A stretch of DNA of 64,000 nucleotides. Source: CAVVJA01 sp963801715. Lineage in GTDB: Bacteria > Actinomycetota > Actinomycetes > Mycobacteriales > Jatrophihabitantaceae. The position numbers were made by a program, and so were the translations under genes. The stretch lies in assembly GCA_963801715.1 (NCBI GenBank), contig CAWDGB010000014.1, positions 520,793 through 584,792 of the forward strand. Reading direction: 5' to 3'. Each line of letters begins with the position of its first letter. The stretch's first letter is position 1. Shown piece after piece: positions 8,313-17,229 of the stretch. A model generated the notes under the pieces. It saw nothing but the letters and a program-made list of their open reading frames with translations. It searched no databases and was not told where the DNA came from.

Positions 8313-9164
8313 CTAACCGATCCCGCTCAGCACGGCGGCGAGCGGCATCGACGGACGCCCGGTTAGGCGAACCACAGCGTCGGACACGATGGCGAGTTCC
8401 CCGGTTGCGATGGCGGCGTAGGTAGATACCCAGGCATCGAGCTGCCATTGGGGGGCGCCAAACGACGCGCGGGAGGAATAGGCCTGCTCGACGGTCTCCG
8501 GCTCGTAGCGCACCGCTCGGCCGGTGCTTAGCGCGATGAGCTGCGCGGCCTCGTGCAGGGTGATGGCGGCCGGCCCGGTGAGGTCGTACGTCCGGCCCTG
8601 ATGCGTCCGCGGCGACCTCAGCACCGCAACCGCAGCCGCGGCCACATCAGCCTGTGCCACCGCGCTCACCCGGCCGTCGGCCGCCGGACCGCGCAGCACA
8701 CCGTCGTCGCCGACCATTCGGGGCAGGAAGTCGGCATACAGATTGTCGCGCAGGAAGGTGAACGGCAGACCGGTCGACCGGATGTGCTCCTCCGTGGCCC
8801 AGTGGTCACGGGCCAACGTGAAGGTGGCCCTCGGTGCCGCGGCGAGGAACGACGTGTAGACGAGGTGGCTGATATCCGCGGCCGCGGCGGCATCGACGAA
8901 CGCACGGTGCGCGTCGAGCCGGTTCGGCGCCTCCGCGCCCGAGACCATCAGCACGGCGCCGGCACCGTCCAGGGACCGCCGGACCGCGTCGCCATCCGCA
9001 TAGTCCGCCGTGCGGATCTCGGCCCGGGCCAGGTCAGGGGCGCGCCCCGCATCGCGAACGACCAGGCGGAGCGGCATCCCCTCGGCTGCCAATTCCCGGG
9101 CGACGAGGCCGCCGATGCGGCCGGTGGACCCGGTGATGGTGATCACCCCGTCTGCGAGCGACAC
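8313..9164 (-). CDS. NmrA-like NAD(P)-binding protein (atypical SDR)
   Basis: A protein of 283 residues with an N-terminal Rossmann motif, ITGSTGRIGGLVARELA, the TGxxGxxG pattern of NmrA-like and NAD(P)H:quinone-reductase-like atypical short-chain dehydrogenases. The segments SHLVYTSFLAA and LPFTFLRDNLYADFLP resemble the family. The chosen GTG at 9164 (VSLADGVITITG) puts the motif at the usual distance from the N-terminus; a longer frame would overlap the nitrilase gene. It sits inside the catabolic run, 23 bp after the nitrilase gene. Substrate unknown; it may be a redox sensor or reductase. Confidence 0.8.
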   Translation of the reverse strand: MSLADGVITITGSTGRIGGLVARELAAEGMPLRLVVRDAGRAPDLARAEIRTADYADGDAVRRSLDGAGAVLMVSGAEAPNRLDAHRAFVDAAAAADISHLVYTSFLAAAPRATFTLARDHWATEEHIRSTGLPFTFLRDNLYADFLPRMVGDDGVLRGPAADGRVSAVAQADVAAAAVAVLRSPRTHQGRTYDLTGPAAITLHEAAQLIALSTGRAVRYEPETVEQAYSSRASFGAPQWQLDAWVSTYAAIATGELAIVSDAVVRLTGRPSMPLAAVLSGIG

Positions 9165-9186
9165 GGACCGCGACCTCGTCCTGCGA

Positions 9187-10110
9187 TCAATCGACCACGT
9201 CGGTGTCGCGACCGCTGCGCGGGAACGGTGAGCTCGCCTCGCCGAGAAGAGCGTCAGCATGGCGGCGAATGACCGCCAGGTTACGGTCCGCGAGGTGGTC
9301 GAACGGCTGGGGTACCGAAGACCCCGGCGTGAGCGACGACAGCGCCGTCTTCGGGTCCAAGCGGGCGGATATCCAGCATTCGTGCGACGCCGCGCGGGCT
9401 ACGACCTCGGCTATCGGCGTGACGATCATCGAGTTGCCGAAGTAGATCGTGCCGGCCGGATCCACGCCGGTCGCGTTGCTGCCGACGACGTAGACATGGT
9501 TGTCGTACGCGCGGGCTCGATTCGTCAGCTCCCACAGGTCGGCCGAGCGCAGCAGCGCGGACGGCCGGCACAGGATCTCCGCCCCGCGGATTGCCGTGAT
9601 CCGGGCCAGCTCCGGATAGTCGCCGTCGAAGCAGATGATCACGCCGATCCGGCCGAGCGGAGTGTCAACGACGAGCACGTCGTCGCCGGGTGTCACCCAG
9701 CCGCCCCGGTCGGCCCGCTCGCCGCCGAACGGATGCGTCTTGTGATATGTCCCGACGAGCGTTCCGCTCCCGCCGATCACCACAGCTGCGTTGTGCACGA
9801 CGGCGCGCGCCGAACCTCGTCGGTACGTACCCAGGACGAGGTGGATCCCCAACTCGGCGGCGACCTCGGTGAACGGGTCGAGCAGCGGGCCGGGCAGGTC
9901 GCTCACGAGCTCCCACAGCTGGGCGACGTCGACTCCTGGGGTGAACCCGGTCGTGACCGATTCGGGCAGCACGATGAGCTCAGCGCCGGTGGCCTCGTAG
10001 CAGCGTTGGATCAATGCGACGGCGCGCAGCGTGTTGTCGGCGATGCTTGCCGACGTCAAGGGCTCGGGCGAGGGTGCGACCTGGACCGCGGCAACGGTCA
10101 CCGGGCGCAT
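9187..10110 (-). CDS. Nitrilase-superfamily C-N hydrolase
   Basis: A 307-residue carbon-nitrogen hydrolase with the catalytic triad visible: Glu50 in LIVLPES, Lys124 in TYHKTHPFGGE and Cys160 in GVIICFDGDYPE. Members cleave amides, N-carbamoyl compounds or nitriles. Next to a barbiturase-type enzyme and a Mo hydroxylase, a ureido-acid or amide hydrolysing role is a reasonable inference, for example on a ring-opened ureidomalonate-like product. The start overlaps the CoxG-like stop (TGATG), so the two are co-translated. Confidence 0.86.
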   Translation of the reverse strand: MRPVTVAAVQVAPSPEPLTSASIADNTLRAVALIQRCYEATGAELIVLPESVTTGFTPGVDVAQLWELVSDLPGPLLDPFTEVAAELGIHLVLGTYRRGSARAVVHNAAVVIGGSGTLVGTYHKTHPFGGERADRGGWVTPGDDVLVVDTPLGRIGVIICFDGDYPELARITAIRGAEILCRPSALLRSADLWELTNRARAYDNHVYVVGSNATGVDPAGTIYFGNSMIVTPIAEVVARAASHECWISARLDPKTALSSLTPGSSVPQPFDHLADRNLAVIRRHADALLGEASSPFPRSGRDTDVVD

Positions 10111-10724
10111 CAGGGCCGCCGTCCGAGCAACCGTCCGACCAGCACGCCGGCGATAGCGATTGCCCCACCCACGATGGCTCCGGACAGGAAACCGTTGGGC
10201 GTGCGACCCGCCGGTACGGGAGCGACGAACGTGCGACCCGCCGACTCCGCGCCGGGGCTCGCCGCGTCGACGGCCACCGGGATCGCGCCGGTGAGCACGT
10301 CGTCGACGGCAGCGAAGAACTCGCCCGCCGTCTTCTTGGCGACGGCCGCGAGCATGCGCTGACCCACGCCCGCGATGACGCCGCCGATCTCAGCGTCCGC
10401 GTCGTATCGCAGCCGGGTGCCACCCGAGCCATCCCCGGTCAGCGTCACCGCCACGTCCGTGCGCACCGTCCCGGGCGCACCCGCCCCGGACGCGCTGAGC
10501 ACGAAGGATGTCGGCATCTGCTGGTCGTGCAACGCGACCTCGCCCGAGTACGTCCCACGAATCGCCGCGACGCCGGCGCTGACCACGATTCGATAGCGGT
10601 CCGGTCCGGTCACCTCGAGGAGTTCACAACCGGGAATGGTGCGCACCAGCACCGCCGGGTCGTTGATCGCTTGCCAGACCTCGTCGATCGAGCCGTGCAG
10701 CATGACCTCATCGCTGACCTTCAT
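10110..10724 (-). CDS. CoxG-like SRPBCC protein with C-terminal anchor
   Basis: A 204-residue protein of the CO-dehydrogenase subunit G (CoxG) family. The first 150 residues form an SRPBCC fold (MKVSDEVMLHGSIDEVWQAI, IPGCELLEVTGPDRY). The end is a single hydrophobic helix, NGFLSGAIVGGAIAIAGVLV, followed by basic residues. CoxG proteins recruit Mo hydroxylases to the membrane. Here it directly follows the Mo-subunit gene with ATGA-type overlap, so it probably anchors that enzyme. Confidence 0.88.
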   Translation of the reverse strand: MKVSDEVMLHGSIDEVWQAINDPAVLVRTIPGCELLEVTGPDRYRIVVSAGVAAIRGTYSGEVALHDQQMPTSFVLSASGAGAPGTVRTDVAVTLTGDGSGGTRLRYDADAEIGGVIAGVGQRMLAAVAKKTAGEFFAAVDDVLTGAIPVAVDAASPGAESAGRTFVAPVPAGRTPNGFLSGAIVGGAIAIAGVLVGRLLGRRP

Positions 10725-13105
10725 GGGCTGGCCTTCCGGTGCTGTTGCCGCAGCGCGAACAGCTCGCTCGGTGAGATGGGCATCCGGGTGATCGGGAATC
10801 CCTCGGCATCCTCGATTGCGGCCGCGAAGACGGCGGCCGATGGGATGACCCCAGCCTCGCCGGCTCCCTTGATGCCGAGTGGGTTCAGCGGGGACGGCGT
10901 CTCGAGATGGTCGATCTCGATCTGCGACGGCACCTCGGTCACGTACGGCATCAGAAAGTCCATGAACGAGGCGTTCTGCAGCTGCCCATGCTCGTCGTAG
11001 GCCATCCGTTCGTACAGTGCGCCGGCAACGCCTTGCGCAACGCCGCCGTGGATCTGTCCTTCGACGATCCGTGGGTTGATCAATCTGCCGCAGTCGTGCA
11101 CCACGCAGTAGCGCAGGATGCGAATCTCTGCCGTCTCCGGATCGGTCTCCACGATGACGGCGTGCATGCCGCTGGCAAATGTCGCTCGAGGCGGCGAGTA
11201 GAAGTCGCGCCCTTCCAGCCCGGGCTCGTCGTCGTCGGCGACCGGAGGTCCCTCCTGATCACCGACCGCGAACTGGGTGGCGGCCTTCGACGCCTCGTCG
11301 AAGGCATATCTCAGCGGATTTGAGAGGACCGCAACGGTGCCTAGTGGAATGCCCGTTCCGGGACTGCCCTTGACGTGCACCAGCCCGTCGTCGATTTCCA
11401 GGTCGTCCGGACTTGCTTCCAGTGCCTCAGCCGCCACCCGCATGATCTTTTCGCGCGCCGCTCGGGCCGCTAGCGCGATCGCGGAACCGCTCATGACGGC
11501 CGCGCGGGACGCGAAGGTGCCCACCGAATACGGCATCCGCCGGGTGTCCCCGGTGACGATCTGGACGGATTCGATTGGCACGCCGAGTTCGTCGGCGACG
11601 ATCTGGGCGAACACCGTCTCATGGCCCTGACCCTGGGTGGTCAAGCCCGTCGCGACTTTGACCCGGCCCGATGTCTCGACGTGGACGTGGCCACCCTCGT
11701 ACGGGCCCACACCCGTTCCCTCGACATAGCACGCGACCCCGATGCCGACCTGCCGCCCCTCCGCCCGAGCCTGCTCTCGATAGGACTCGAAGTCAGACCA
11801 GCCGACGAGCTTGGTGAGCAGGTCCATGGCGGCCGGATAGTTACCCGAGTCGTAGATGAGTGGGCGGCCGTCCTGAAAGATGAGTCCCTGGTCGTACGGC
11901 ATCTGTTCGGGCTGGATGAAGTTGCGCCGGCGGATCTCGACCCGATCCAGGCCGCGCTCGCGCGCGATGGCGTCCAGCGTGCGCTCCATGACGAAGCAAC
12001 CTTGCGGTCGCCCCGCGCCGCGGTACGGCGTGACCATCACCGTGTTCGTGTACAGGCTGTCGAACTCGACGCGATACGACTCCGGCCGGTACGGCCCGAG
12101 CAGTTGGGTGGACGTCACGATCGGGACGATGAGTCCGTACGGAACGTAGGCGCCATTGTCGTGCCAGAAGCGCACCGACAAGCCGAGCAGTCGCCCGTCA
12201 TCGTCGTAGCCCACTTCGACGTGATGCACCTGGCCACGCTCGTGCGCCGACGCGATGAAATGTTCTCGGCGGTCTTCGGTGAACTTCACCGGCCGGTGGA
12301 GGGCGCGCGCGGCGAACGCGACGAGCACCTCCTCGGGCCACGGGTGATTGATCTTGACGCCGAACCCGCCGCCGACGTCCGGGGTAATGACCTCGACGTC
12401 GGCGAGGTCGAGCTGCAGCTTGGCGGCTATGGCTGCGCGCAGTCCGGTGGCCGTCTGGGTCGACGACCAGATCCGCAGCCGACGGGATTCGGTATCCCAT
12501 CGAGCCAGCACGCCGCGGGGTTCCAACGGCGTCGACGCGGATCGTTCAACCTGCAAGTCGAGGGTAAGCCGATGTGGCGCCGAAGCGATCGCGGCTACCG
12601 CATCGCCGTGCTCCTGCACCATGCGGGCCGCCACATTGCCGGGGACGTCGTCGTGGACGAGCGCGGTGCCGGCCCGGGCGGCTTCGACGCCGACTACCGC
12701 GGGCAGCGGCTCGTAGCTGACGACGATGCGCTCGGCGGCGTCCTCGGCGAGGTAGCGGTCGCGGGCGATGACCATCGCGATCGCCTCGCCCACGTGATTG
12801 ACCTGGTCACGCGCGAGGGCATGTGCCGTGCGGCCGTGGGTGAGCGTCGGGTGCGGGATGAGGAGCGGGAGCGGCTCGGCGAGCGGCCCAGCAAGATCGT
12901 CGTAGGTGTAAATGGCAACGAGATCATCGACTTCCAACGCGGCCGAGACGTCGATGTCCGTGATCCGGGCATGCGCATACGGCGACCGGACAAATGCCGC
13001 CGCCAACGCGTCCTGGCCCAGGTCGTCGAGATACGCACCATGACCGACGAGAAGGCGCGGGTCCTCCCGCCGCACTATCGGCTGACCGAACATTCGAGTA
13101 CTCAC
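10721..13105 (-). CDS. Molybdenum hydroxylase large subunit (xanthine dehydrogenase/CoxL family)
   Basis: The catalytic Mo subunit, 794 residues. The Mo-cofactor-binding segments include GGGFGVKIN (245-252) and LTTQGQGHETVFAQI; the base Glu is E750 in GIKGAGEAGVIPS. The active-site loop at 361-368 is YRGAGRPQ, the pattern of form-II/xanthine-dehydrogenase-like enzymes. The Cys-containing loop of true CO dehydrogenase is absent, so CO oxidation is unlikely. These enzymes hydroxylate electron-poor carbons of N-heterocycles or aldehydes with water as oxygen source. The FAD, 2Fe-2S and CoxG partners are adjacent. Confidence 0.93.
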   Translation of the reverse strand: MSTRMFGQPIVRREDPRLLVGHGAYLDDLGQDALAAAFVRSPYAHARITDIDVSAALEVDDLVAIYTYDDLAGPLAEPLPLLIPHPTLTHGRTAHALARDQVNHVGEAIAMVIARDRYLAEDAAERIVVSYEPLPAVVGVEAARAGTALVHDDVPGNVAARMVQEHGDAVAAIASAPHRLTLDLQVERSASTPLEPRGVLARWDTESRRLRIWSSTQTATGLRAAIAAKLQLDLADVEVITPDVGGGFGVKINHPWPEEVLVAFAARALHRPVKFTEDRREHFIASAHERGQVHHVEVGYDDDGRLLGLSVRFWHDNGAYVPYGLIVPIVTSTQLLGPYRPESYRVEFDSLYTNTVMVTPYRGAGRPQGCFVMERTLDAIARERGLDRVEIRRRNFIQPEQMPYDQGLIFQDGRPLIYDSGNYPAAMDLLTKLVGWSDFESYREQARAEGRQVGIGVACYVEGTGVGPYEGGHVHVETSGRVKVATGLTTQGQGHETVFAQIVADELGVPIESVQIVTGDTRRMPYSVGTFASRAAVMSGSAIALAARAAREKIMRVAAEALEASPDDLEIDDGLVHVKGSPGTGIPLGTVAVLSNPLRYAFDEASKAATQFAVGDQEGPPVADDDEPGLEGRDFYSPPRATFASGMHAVIVETDPETAEIRILRYCVVHDCGRLINPRIVEGQIHGGVAQGVAGALYERMAYDEHGQLQNASFMDFLMPYVTEVPSQIEIDHLETPSPLNPLGIKGAGEAGVIPSAAVFAAAIEDAEGFPITRMPISPSELFALRQQHRKASP

Positions 13106-13590
13106 GGCTGCCTGTCACGGAGCTCAGCGGCGCGCAGCACGGCCGCGATGATGTTCAGATAGCCGGTGCAGCGGCACAGGTTGCCAGCGATCATCTCCCG
13201 TGCCTCGTCCCTCGTCGGGTTGGGTGTCTCGCGGAGGCCCGCAGTAATCGTGGTGAGGAATCCCGGCGTGCAGTAGCCGCACTGCAGCCCGTGGCAGTCC
13301 TGGAAGGCCTGCTGTACCGGCGAGAGCGTTCCGTCCGGCTCGGCCAGCCCCTCGACGGTGGTGACGTCGCCGCCGTCGGCGGTCACGGCCAGCAGCAGGC
13401 AGGACCGCACCGGCCGGCCTTCGAGCAACACTGTGCAGGCCCCGCACACGCCGTGCTCGCAGCCGACGTGAGTCCCGGTGAGGCCGACGTCGTGGCGGAG
13501 GAAGTCCGAGAGCAGCCGGCGCGCCGGGACGGACGCGCGCTGGGCCGCGCCATTGACGTTCAGCCGGACGTCGAACAGCTCTTCGGTCAT
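13102..13590 (-). CDS. Molybdenum hydroxylase 2Fe-2S subunit
   Basis: A 162-residue iron-sulfur subunit passing electrons from Mo to FAD. The plant-ferredoxin-type cluster is at Cys44, 49, 52 and 64 (GCEHGVCGACTVLLEG). The second cluster uses Cys104, 107, 139 and 141 (QCGYCTPGF, NLCRCTGY). The ATG at 13590 (MTEELFDVRLNV) gives the usual length. Its stop overlaps the start of the large-subunit gene as ATGA. Confidence 0.95.
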   Translation of the reverse strand: MTEELFDVRLNVNGAAQRASVPARRLLSDFLRHDVGLTGTHVGCEHGVCGACTVLLEGRPVRSCLLLAVTADGGDVTTVEGLAEPDGTLSPVQQAFQDCHGLQCGYCTPGFLTTITAGLRETPNPTRDEAREMIAGNLCRCTGYLNIIAAVLRAAELRDRQP

Positions 13591-13681
13591 GAGGAGCCGT
13601 CCTCCGCGGAGCATCGCAGGGCCCCCAGGGCCCGAGGGTGGGGTGCAGGTGGGAAGTGGAGGGCGACGACGGGCAACACGG

Positions 13682-14545
13682 TCATGCCGCCGCCCGCTGC
13701 GCGGCCTCGCGTATCGCCCGGACGGCAAGCACACCGGCGAGCTGGCGTCGGTACTCGGCGCTGGCGTGGATGTCTGGCTCCGGGGTCACCGCCGCGCACA
13801 CGGCATCGTGGACATCGGAGAGATCCCCGCCGACGTGCGTGCCCGTCACTGCCTCGCTCAGCTCGACGACGACGGGCGTCGGGCCGACCGAGATGAACGC
13901 TGCCTTACCGGCTTGAAGCTCGCCGTCCTCGTCAACGGTGACGCACACGGCGACGCCGCAGATCGCGTAGTCGCCGTGGCGGCGGGAGACCTCGACGAAC
14001 GCGCTTCCGTTGCGTGGCGGACGCCCCGGAAAGCTTGCCTCCACGACCAGTTCGTCGGCCGCCGCGCTCGTGGAAAGTGGCCCGAGGAAAAACTGCTCCG
14101 CTGGAACCGTCCGAGCGCCGCGAGCCGAGGCCAGCCGGACCGCTCCCCCGAGCACAGCCAGCACGGCGGTGAGCTCGGAGGCCGGATCGGCGTGCGCCAG
14201 GCTCCCGACGACCGTGCCTCGATTGCGGATCGTCGGGTGCGCGACGAGCCGCAGGGCTTGCCGGAGCAGCGGCTGCACCGCGGCGGCCCGATCGTCGCGC
14301 TCGACGTCGGCTTGCCGGGCCAAGGCCCCGACGCGCACGGTGTTCTCGTCCACGCGGACGTAGGACAGCTCGGACACGCGGTTGATGTCGACGAGCTGCC
14401 GCGGAGCGGCCAGTCGCATCGACAGCAACGGGACCAGGCTCTGCCCGCCGGCGAGCACCTTGGCATCGCTGCCGGACTCCCCGAGCAGCCGGACCGCGTC
14501 GTCGAGCGATTCCGGTCGCGAGTAGCCGAACGGTGGTGGCTTCAC
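13682..14545 (-). CDS. Molybdenum hydroxylase FAD subunit (CoxM family)
   Basis: A 287-residue FAD-binding subunit of the vanillyl-alcohol-oxidase fold. The two FAD loops are LAGGQSLVPLLSMRL and HPTIRNRGTVVGSLAHADPA, the AGGQS and TxRNRGT signatures of CoxM-type subunits. It is first of the three enzyme genes, 59 bp after the PucR-type regulator and 91 bp before the 2Fe-2S gene. The electron acceptor is not shown by sequence. Confidence 0.94.
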   Translation of the reverse strand: MKPPPFGYSRPESLDDAVRLLGESGSDAKVLAGGQSLVPLLSMRLAAPRQLVDINRVSELSYVRVDENTVRVGALARQADVERDDRAAAVQPLLRQALRLVAHPTIRNRGTVVGSLAHADPASELTAVLAVLGGAVRLASARGARTVPAEQFFLGPLSTSAAADELVVEASFPGRPPRNGSAFVEVSRRHGDYAICGVAVCVTVDEDGELQAGKAAFISVGPTPVVVELSEAVTGTHVGGDLSDVHDAVCAAVTPEPDIHASAEYRRQLAGVLAVRAIREAAQRAAA

Positions 14546-14604
14546 GGCTGCGGAGTCCCCCTCGACTCTTTGTTGGGTCTCACAGTAGGTCGGACACGCG
14601 AGAA

Positions 14605-16347
14605 CTAGAGTCCACGCATTTCGACGACCTGCAAGGCGAGGGCCACATCGAGCCTCAGATGCGGGTCGGTGGTGAACGGCCCGACGATGCGCTCGAGCTT
14701 GCCGATCCGGTAACGAAGCGTGTTGTAGTGAAAGTGCAGCGCTCGGGCCGTCTCGGCGACGTTGAGATTGGTATCCAGCAGTGTCTGCAGGGTGTGCCGC
14801 AGATCCGCGGCCTCCGACGTTTTCGCTGCGAGTTCGCGCAGCACCTCGTCGGCGAAGGCGCGCAGCTCCGCCGGATCGGGGACGAGCGAGAGCAACCGGT
14901 GCACGCCGAGTGAGTCGAAATGCGCGACCGTGCCGTGGCCACGGGTGCGCCGCCCGACGACTACCGCCTTGCGGGCCTGAAGATATGCCTCGGCCACCCC
15001 GGCTGGACCGCTGATCACCCGGCTGACCCCGGCGCAGAACGATCGGCGACCGCCACCGCGATCCCCCGACACGGCCGTGACGACCCGCTGCACGGCCGCT
15101 GCGGCGATCCGGCGGGCTTCAGTGGTGTCCGTGTCGGGCGGTAGCTCAATGGGCAGCAGGGTCACCACCTCTTGGCGGAAGCCCACTACCGGCGCGGCCT
15201 TGTCGTAGGCGCGGACCACTTGCTGCCACGCGGACGTGAACCGTTCGTGCGGCGATCGCAGGACGGCGCGCGGCTCGTGCGCCGGAAGCCGGTCGTCCGG
15301 GTCGAGCTGCGCCACGACGACGACCATCGGCCGGTCGATGTCCCAGCCGAGGTCCGTGCAGTGCTCGATGACCTCCGGCAGTTCGCCCGCGGTGCCGGCC
15401 AGGACGTCGCGCAGGAAGTCGCCACGGAATTTGCTCTCCACGGCAGAGACCGCGAGTTGTTTGATGATGGCCAGCGCCGCCACAGTGGCGGCCCGCTCCA
15501 ACGCCTGTTTACCCGGAGGGGGCAGCGCGCCCGACGACCGGTAGGCGACGATGCGGCCGTGGTCCACGCCACCAGCGACGATGGGCACGCTCACCAACTC
15601 TCCCGACCACGGCGCCGCCGCGGGTCCGGGCGAGATCTGCTCGATGCGGAATCGGCCCGTCGGGTCGTGCAACGGCAGGGCGGCGAACCGTCGTTGCGCC
15701 TCGGCCGTCCCGCCATGAGCCTGCACGCGGCCGTCCGGGGTGCAAATGAGTACCGCAGCGTCGAGCAGCCGGCCCACCTCGTCGGCGATCTGCGGCAGAT
15801 CTCCGCCCGCGAGCACGATCGCGGCGAGAGCTCGATGCACCTCGTCCGTCCGGCGAACAGCGCTGGATTGCCGATCGAGCAGGGCCGTGAACACGTCGGA
15901 GATCACCTCGTCGAAGGCAACTCCCTCGGGCAGGCGCAGCACCGGGAATCCGAGTGAGTCGGCCGTCGCCAGAACCGGCCGGGGAATCTCTTCGAGGTAG
16001 CGGCCGAGCTTTATGCCGACGGCCGCAAGTCCACGCGCGTCGAGGTCGCATACCAGTTGCACGAGCGCGGCGATGCCGCTCTCGGAGGTCATGTCGGCCG
16101 GAGCGCCCGCATGCTGAAGCGGAAAGCCCGTGGTCAGCAGCAGCTCGTGCGGCTTCACCCACGGCAGGATGTCCGGCACCTCCATCACGTTGAGGCGCCG
16201 GACCACCCGGTCGAGACCTGCTGCGCCGGCGAGCACCGACGAGCCGCGCAGACTGGCGACATCCAACAGGTCACGCACCGGCAAACCGTAGTCACCCGCT
16301 GGCAACACCTGCGCCCCCCGTCGCTGATCGTTGGCAATTGTGACCAT
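14605..16347 (-). CDS. PucR-family transcriptional regulator
   Basis: A 580-residue PucR/CdaR-type regulator. An N-terminal PucR domain (about residues 20-140, PVRDLLDVASLRG, VKPHELLLTTGFPL) and a central sensory region precede a C-terminal helix-turn-helix (about 530-575: NVAETARALHFHYNTLRYRI). Family members control purine and allantoin catabolism, often binding a pathway intermediate. It is divergent from the allH-allF-allG genes and points into the Mo-hydroxylase genes, so it is the likely controller of both arms. Confidence 0.92.
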   Translation of the reverse strand: MVTIANDQRRGAQVLPAGDYGLPVRDLLDVASLRGSSVLAGAAGLDRVVRRLNVMEVPDILPWVKPHELLLTTGFPLQHAGAPADMTSESGIAALVQLVCDLDARGLAAVGIKLGRYLEEIPRPVLATADSLGFPVLRLPEGVAFDEVISDVFTALLDRQSSAVRRTDEVHRALAAIVLAGGDLPQIADEVGRLLDAAVLICTPDGRVQAHGGTAEAQRRFAALPLHDPTGRFRIEQISPGPAAAPWSGELVSVPIVAGGVDHGRIVAYRSSGALPPPGKQALERAATVAALAIIKQLAVSAVESKFRGDFLRDVLAGTAGELPEVIEHCTDLGWDIDRPMVVVVAQLDPDDRLPAHEPRAVLRSPHERFTSAWQQVVRAYDKAAPVVGFRQEVVTLLPIELPPDTDTTEARRIAAAAVQRVVTAVSGDRGGGRRSFCAGVSRVISGPAGVAEAYLQARKAVVVGRRTRGHGTVAHFDSLGVHRLLSLVPDPAELRAFADEVLRELAAKTSEAADLRHTLQTLLDTNLNVAETARALHFHYNTLRYRIGKLERIVGPFTTDPHLRLDVALALQVVEMRGL

Positions 16348-16452
16348 CGGCAGACCGTACCGGGATCACTAGCGTCGCGCACCAACGGCCGCGTGACGCG
16401 AACGAATCGGCGGCGTGGCCAGCGGAGCGGCTACTCGAGGAAGTGGAGCCCG
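16348..16452. promoter_or_regulatory. Divergent promoter region between pucR and allH-like gene
   Basis: A 105-bp gap between two divergent transcription units. It must hold the promoter of the pucR/Mo-hydroxylase arm and that of the allH-allF-allG arm, and is the obvious place for a PucR-type operator. No convincing operator palindrome or -10 box could be assigned by eye. A GGAG-type ribosome-binding site precedes the GTG of the rightward gene. Confidence 0.6.
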
Positions 16453-17229
16453 GTGACGGCCACCAGCACCACCGTCACCTGTTGGGCGGCCGCGCCAGCC
16501 GGCTTGCTCCCCATTTTGTCCGGCCCACGGCGGCGTGCCCACGTGCTCGGCCGATTCCGCTCCGCGATCTACCTCGAGGCATCCGGTGAGATCGTCGCCC
16601 TCCTCACCCAGGACGCGGTCCGACTGCCGTGCGGACTCGTCATGCCGACGCACAGCGACGAGCGACCGCTGGACGCGGTGCGGGGTGTCGCGATGGTCGG
16701 TGACGGCGCCGTTGCCGTGGGTGAGCTGACGGCCCGCGTGGGCCGCATCGTGCCAGCCGTGGTTCCGCGCCTCGCGCCGCCCGGGTGCGGCGGCCGTGGG
16801 CTACGCCACCACATTGGTGACCGAGCGGGGCCGTCCGGACATCGACCCGTCGATGGCCGCCGGGCTGGCCGAACCGGGGCAAGCCGAGGTCACCGCGACT
16901 CGCTTGGTCGGCCGTGGTGGTGGCCTGACGCCGGCCGGTGATGACGTGCTGGCCGGATTCCTGGTCGCGGCGCACGCCTATGGATTCCCGGCACCGGCAA
17001 TTCGCGACCTGGCCACGTCTGGCGCCCGAACGACGCGGCTGTCGGCCGCCTTGCTCCGGTACGCGGCGCGGGGTGAATCCGTGCCGGAACTCCGGACGTT
17101 TCTTCGGGCCCTCGGCGACGCAGGGTCGACCTCGTCGCCGCCACCGATGCACTGCTCCGGATCGGGCATAGCTCGGGTACCTCGCTGGCCGTCGGTGCGC
17201 TCGTGGCCGCGAGGGCCGTCGCGCGATGA
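16453..17229 (+). pseudogene. AllH-like DUF2877 protein, two compensating frameshifts
   Basis: A DUF2877 (YlbF/AllH) homologue of about 258 residues if repaired. The N-terminal part reads from the GTG at 16453 (VTATSTTVTCWAAAP ... GRFRSAIYLEA). The middle, in a second frame, has the family hallmark GRGGGLTPAGDDVLAGFLVAAH. The end returns to the first frame as DLVAATDALLRIGHSSGTSL. One extra base near 16757-16800 and one missing base near 17125 explain the pattern, and the total length is an exact multiple of three. In E. coli AllH works with AllF and AllG as oxamate carbamoyltransferase. The stop overlaps the allF start as ATGA. Confidence 0.8.

Noticed and set aside
6213..8366. 717-codon plus-strand reading frame opposite hyuA
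   Set aside because: It is wholly antisense to HyuA with its clear motifs, and its composition is that of a shadow frame.
11621..13162. 513-codon plus-strand frame opposite the Mo-subunit gene
   Set aside because: It is antisense to a well-recognised XDH-family protein and has no recognisable domain.
10721..14545. Aerobic CO dehydrogenase (coxMSL)
   Set aside because: The active-site loop lacks the Cys of CO dehydrogenase and matches the form-II/XDH-like pattern.
16348..16452. Defined PucR operator
   Set aside because: Several short GC-rich half sites exist, but none is convincing enough to name.
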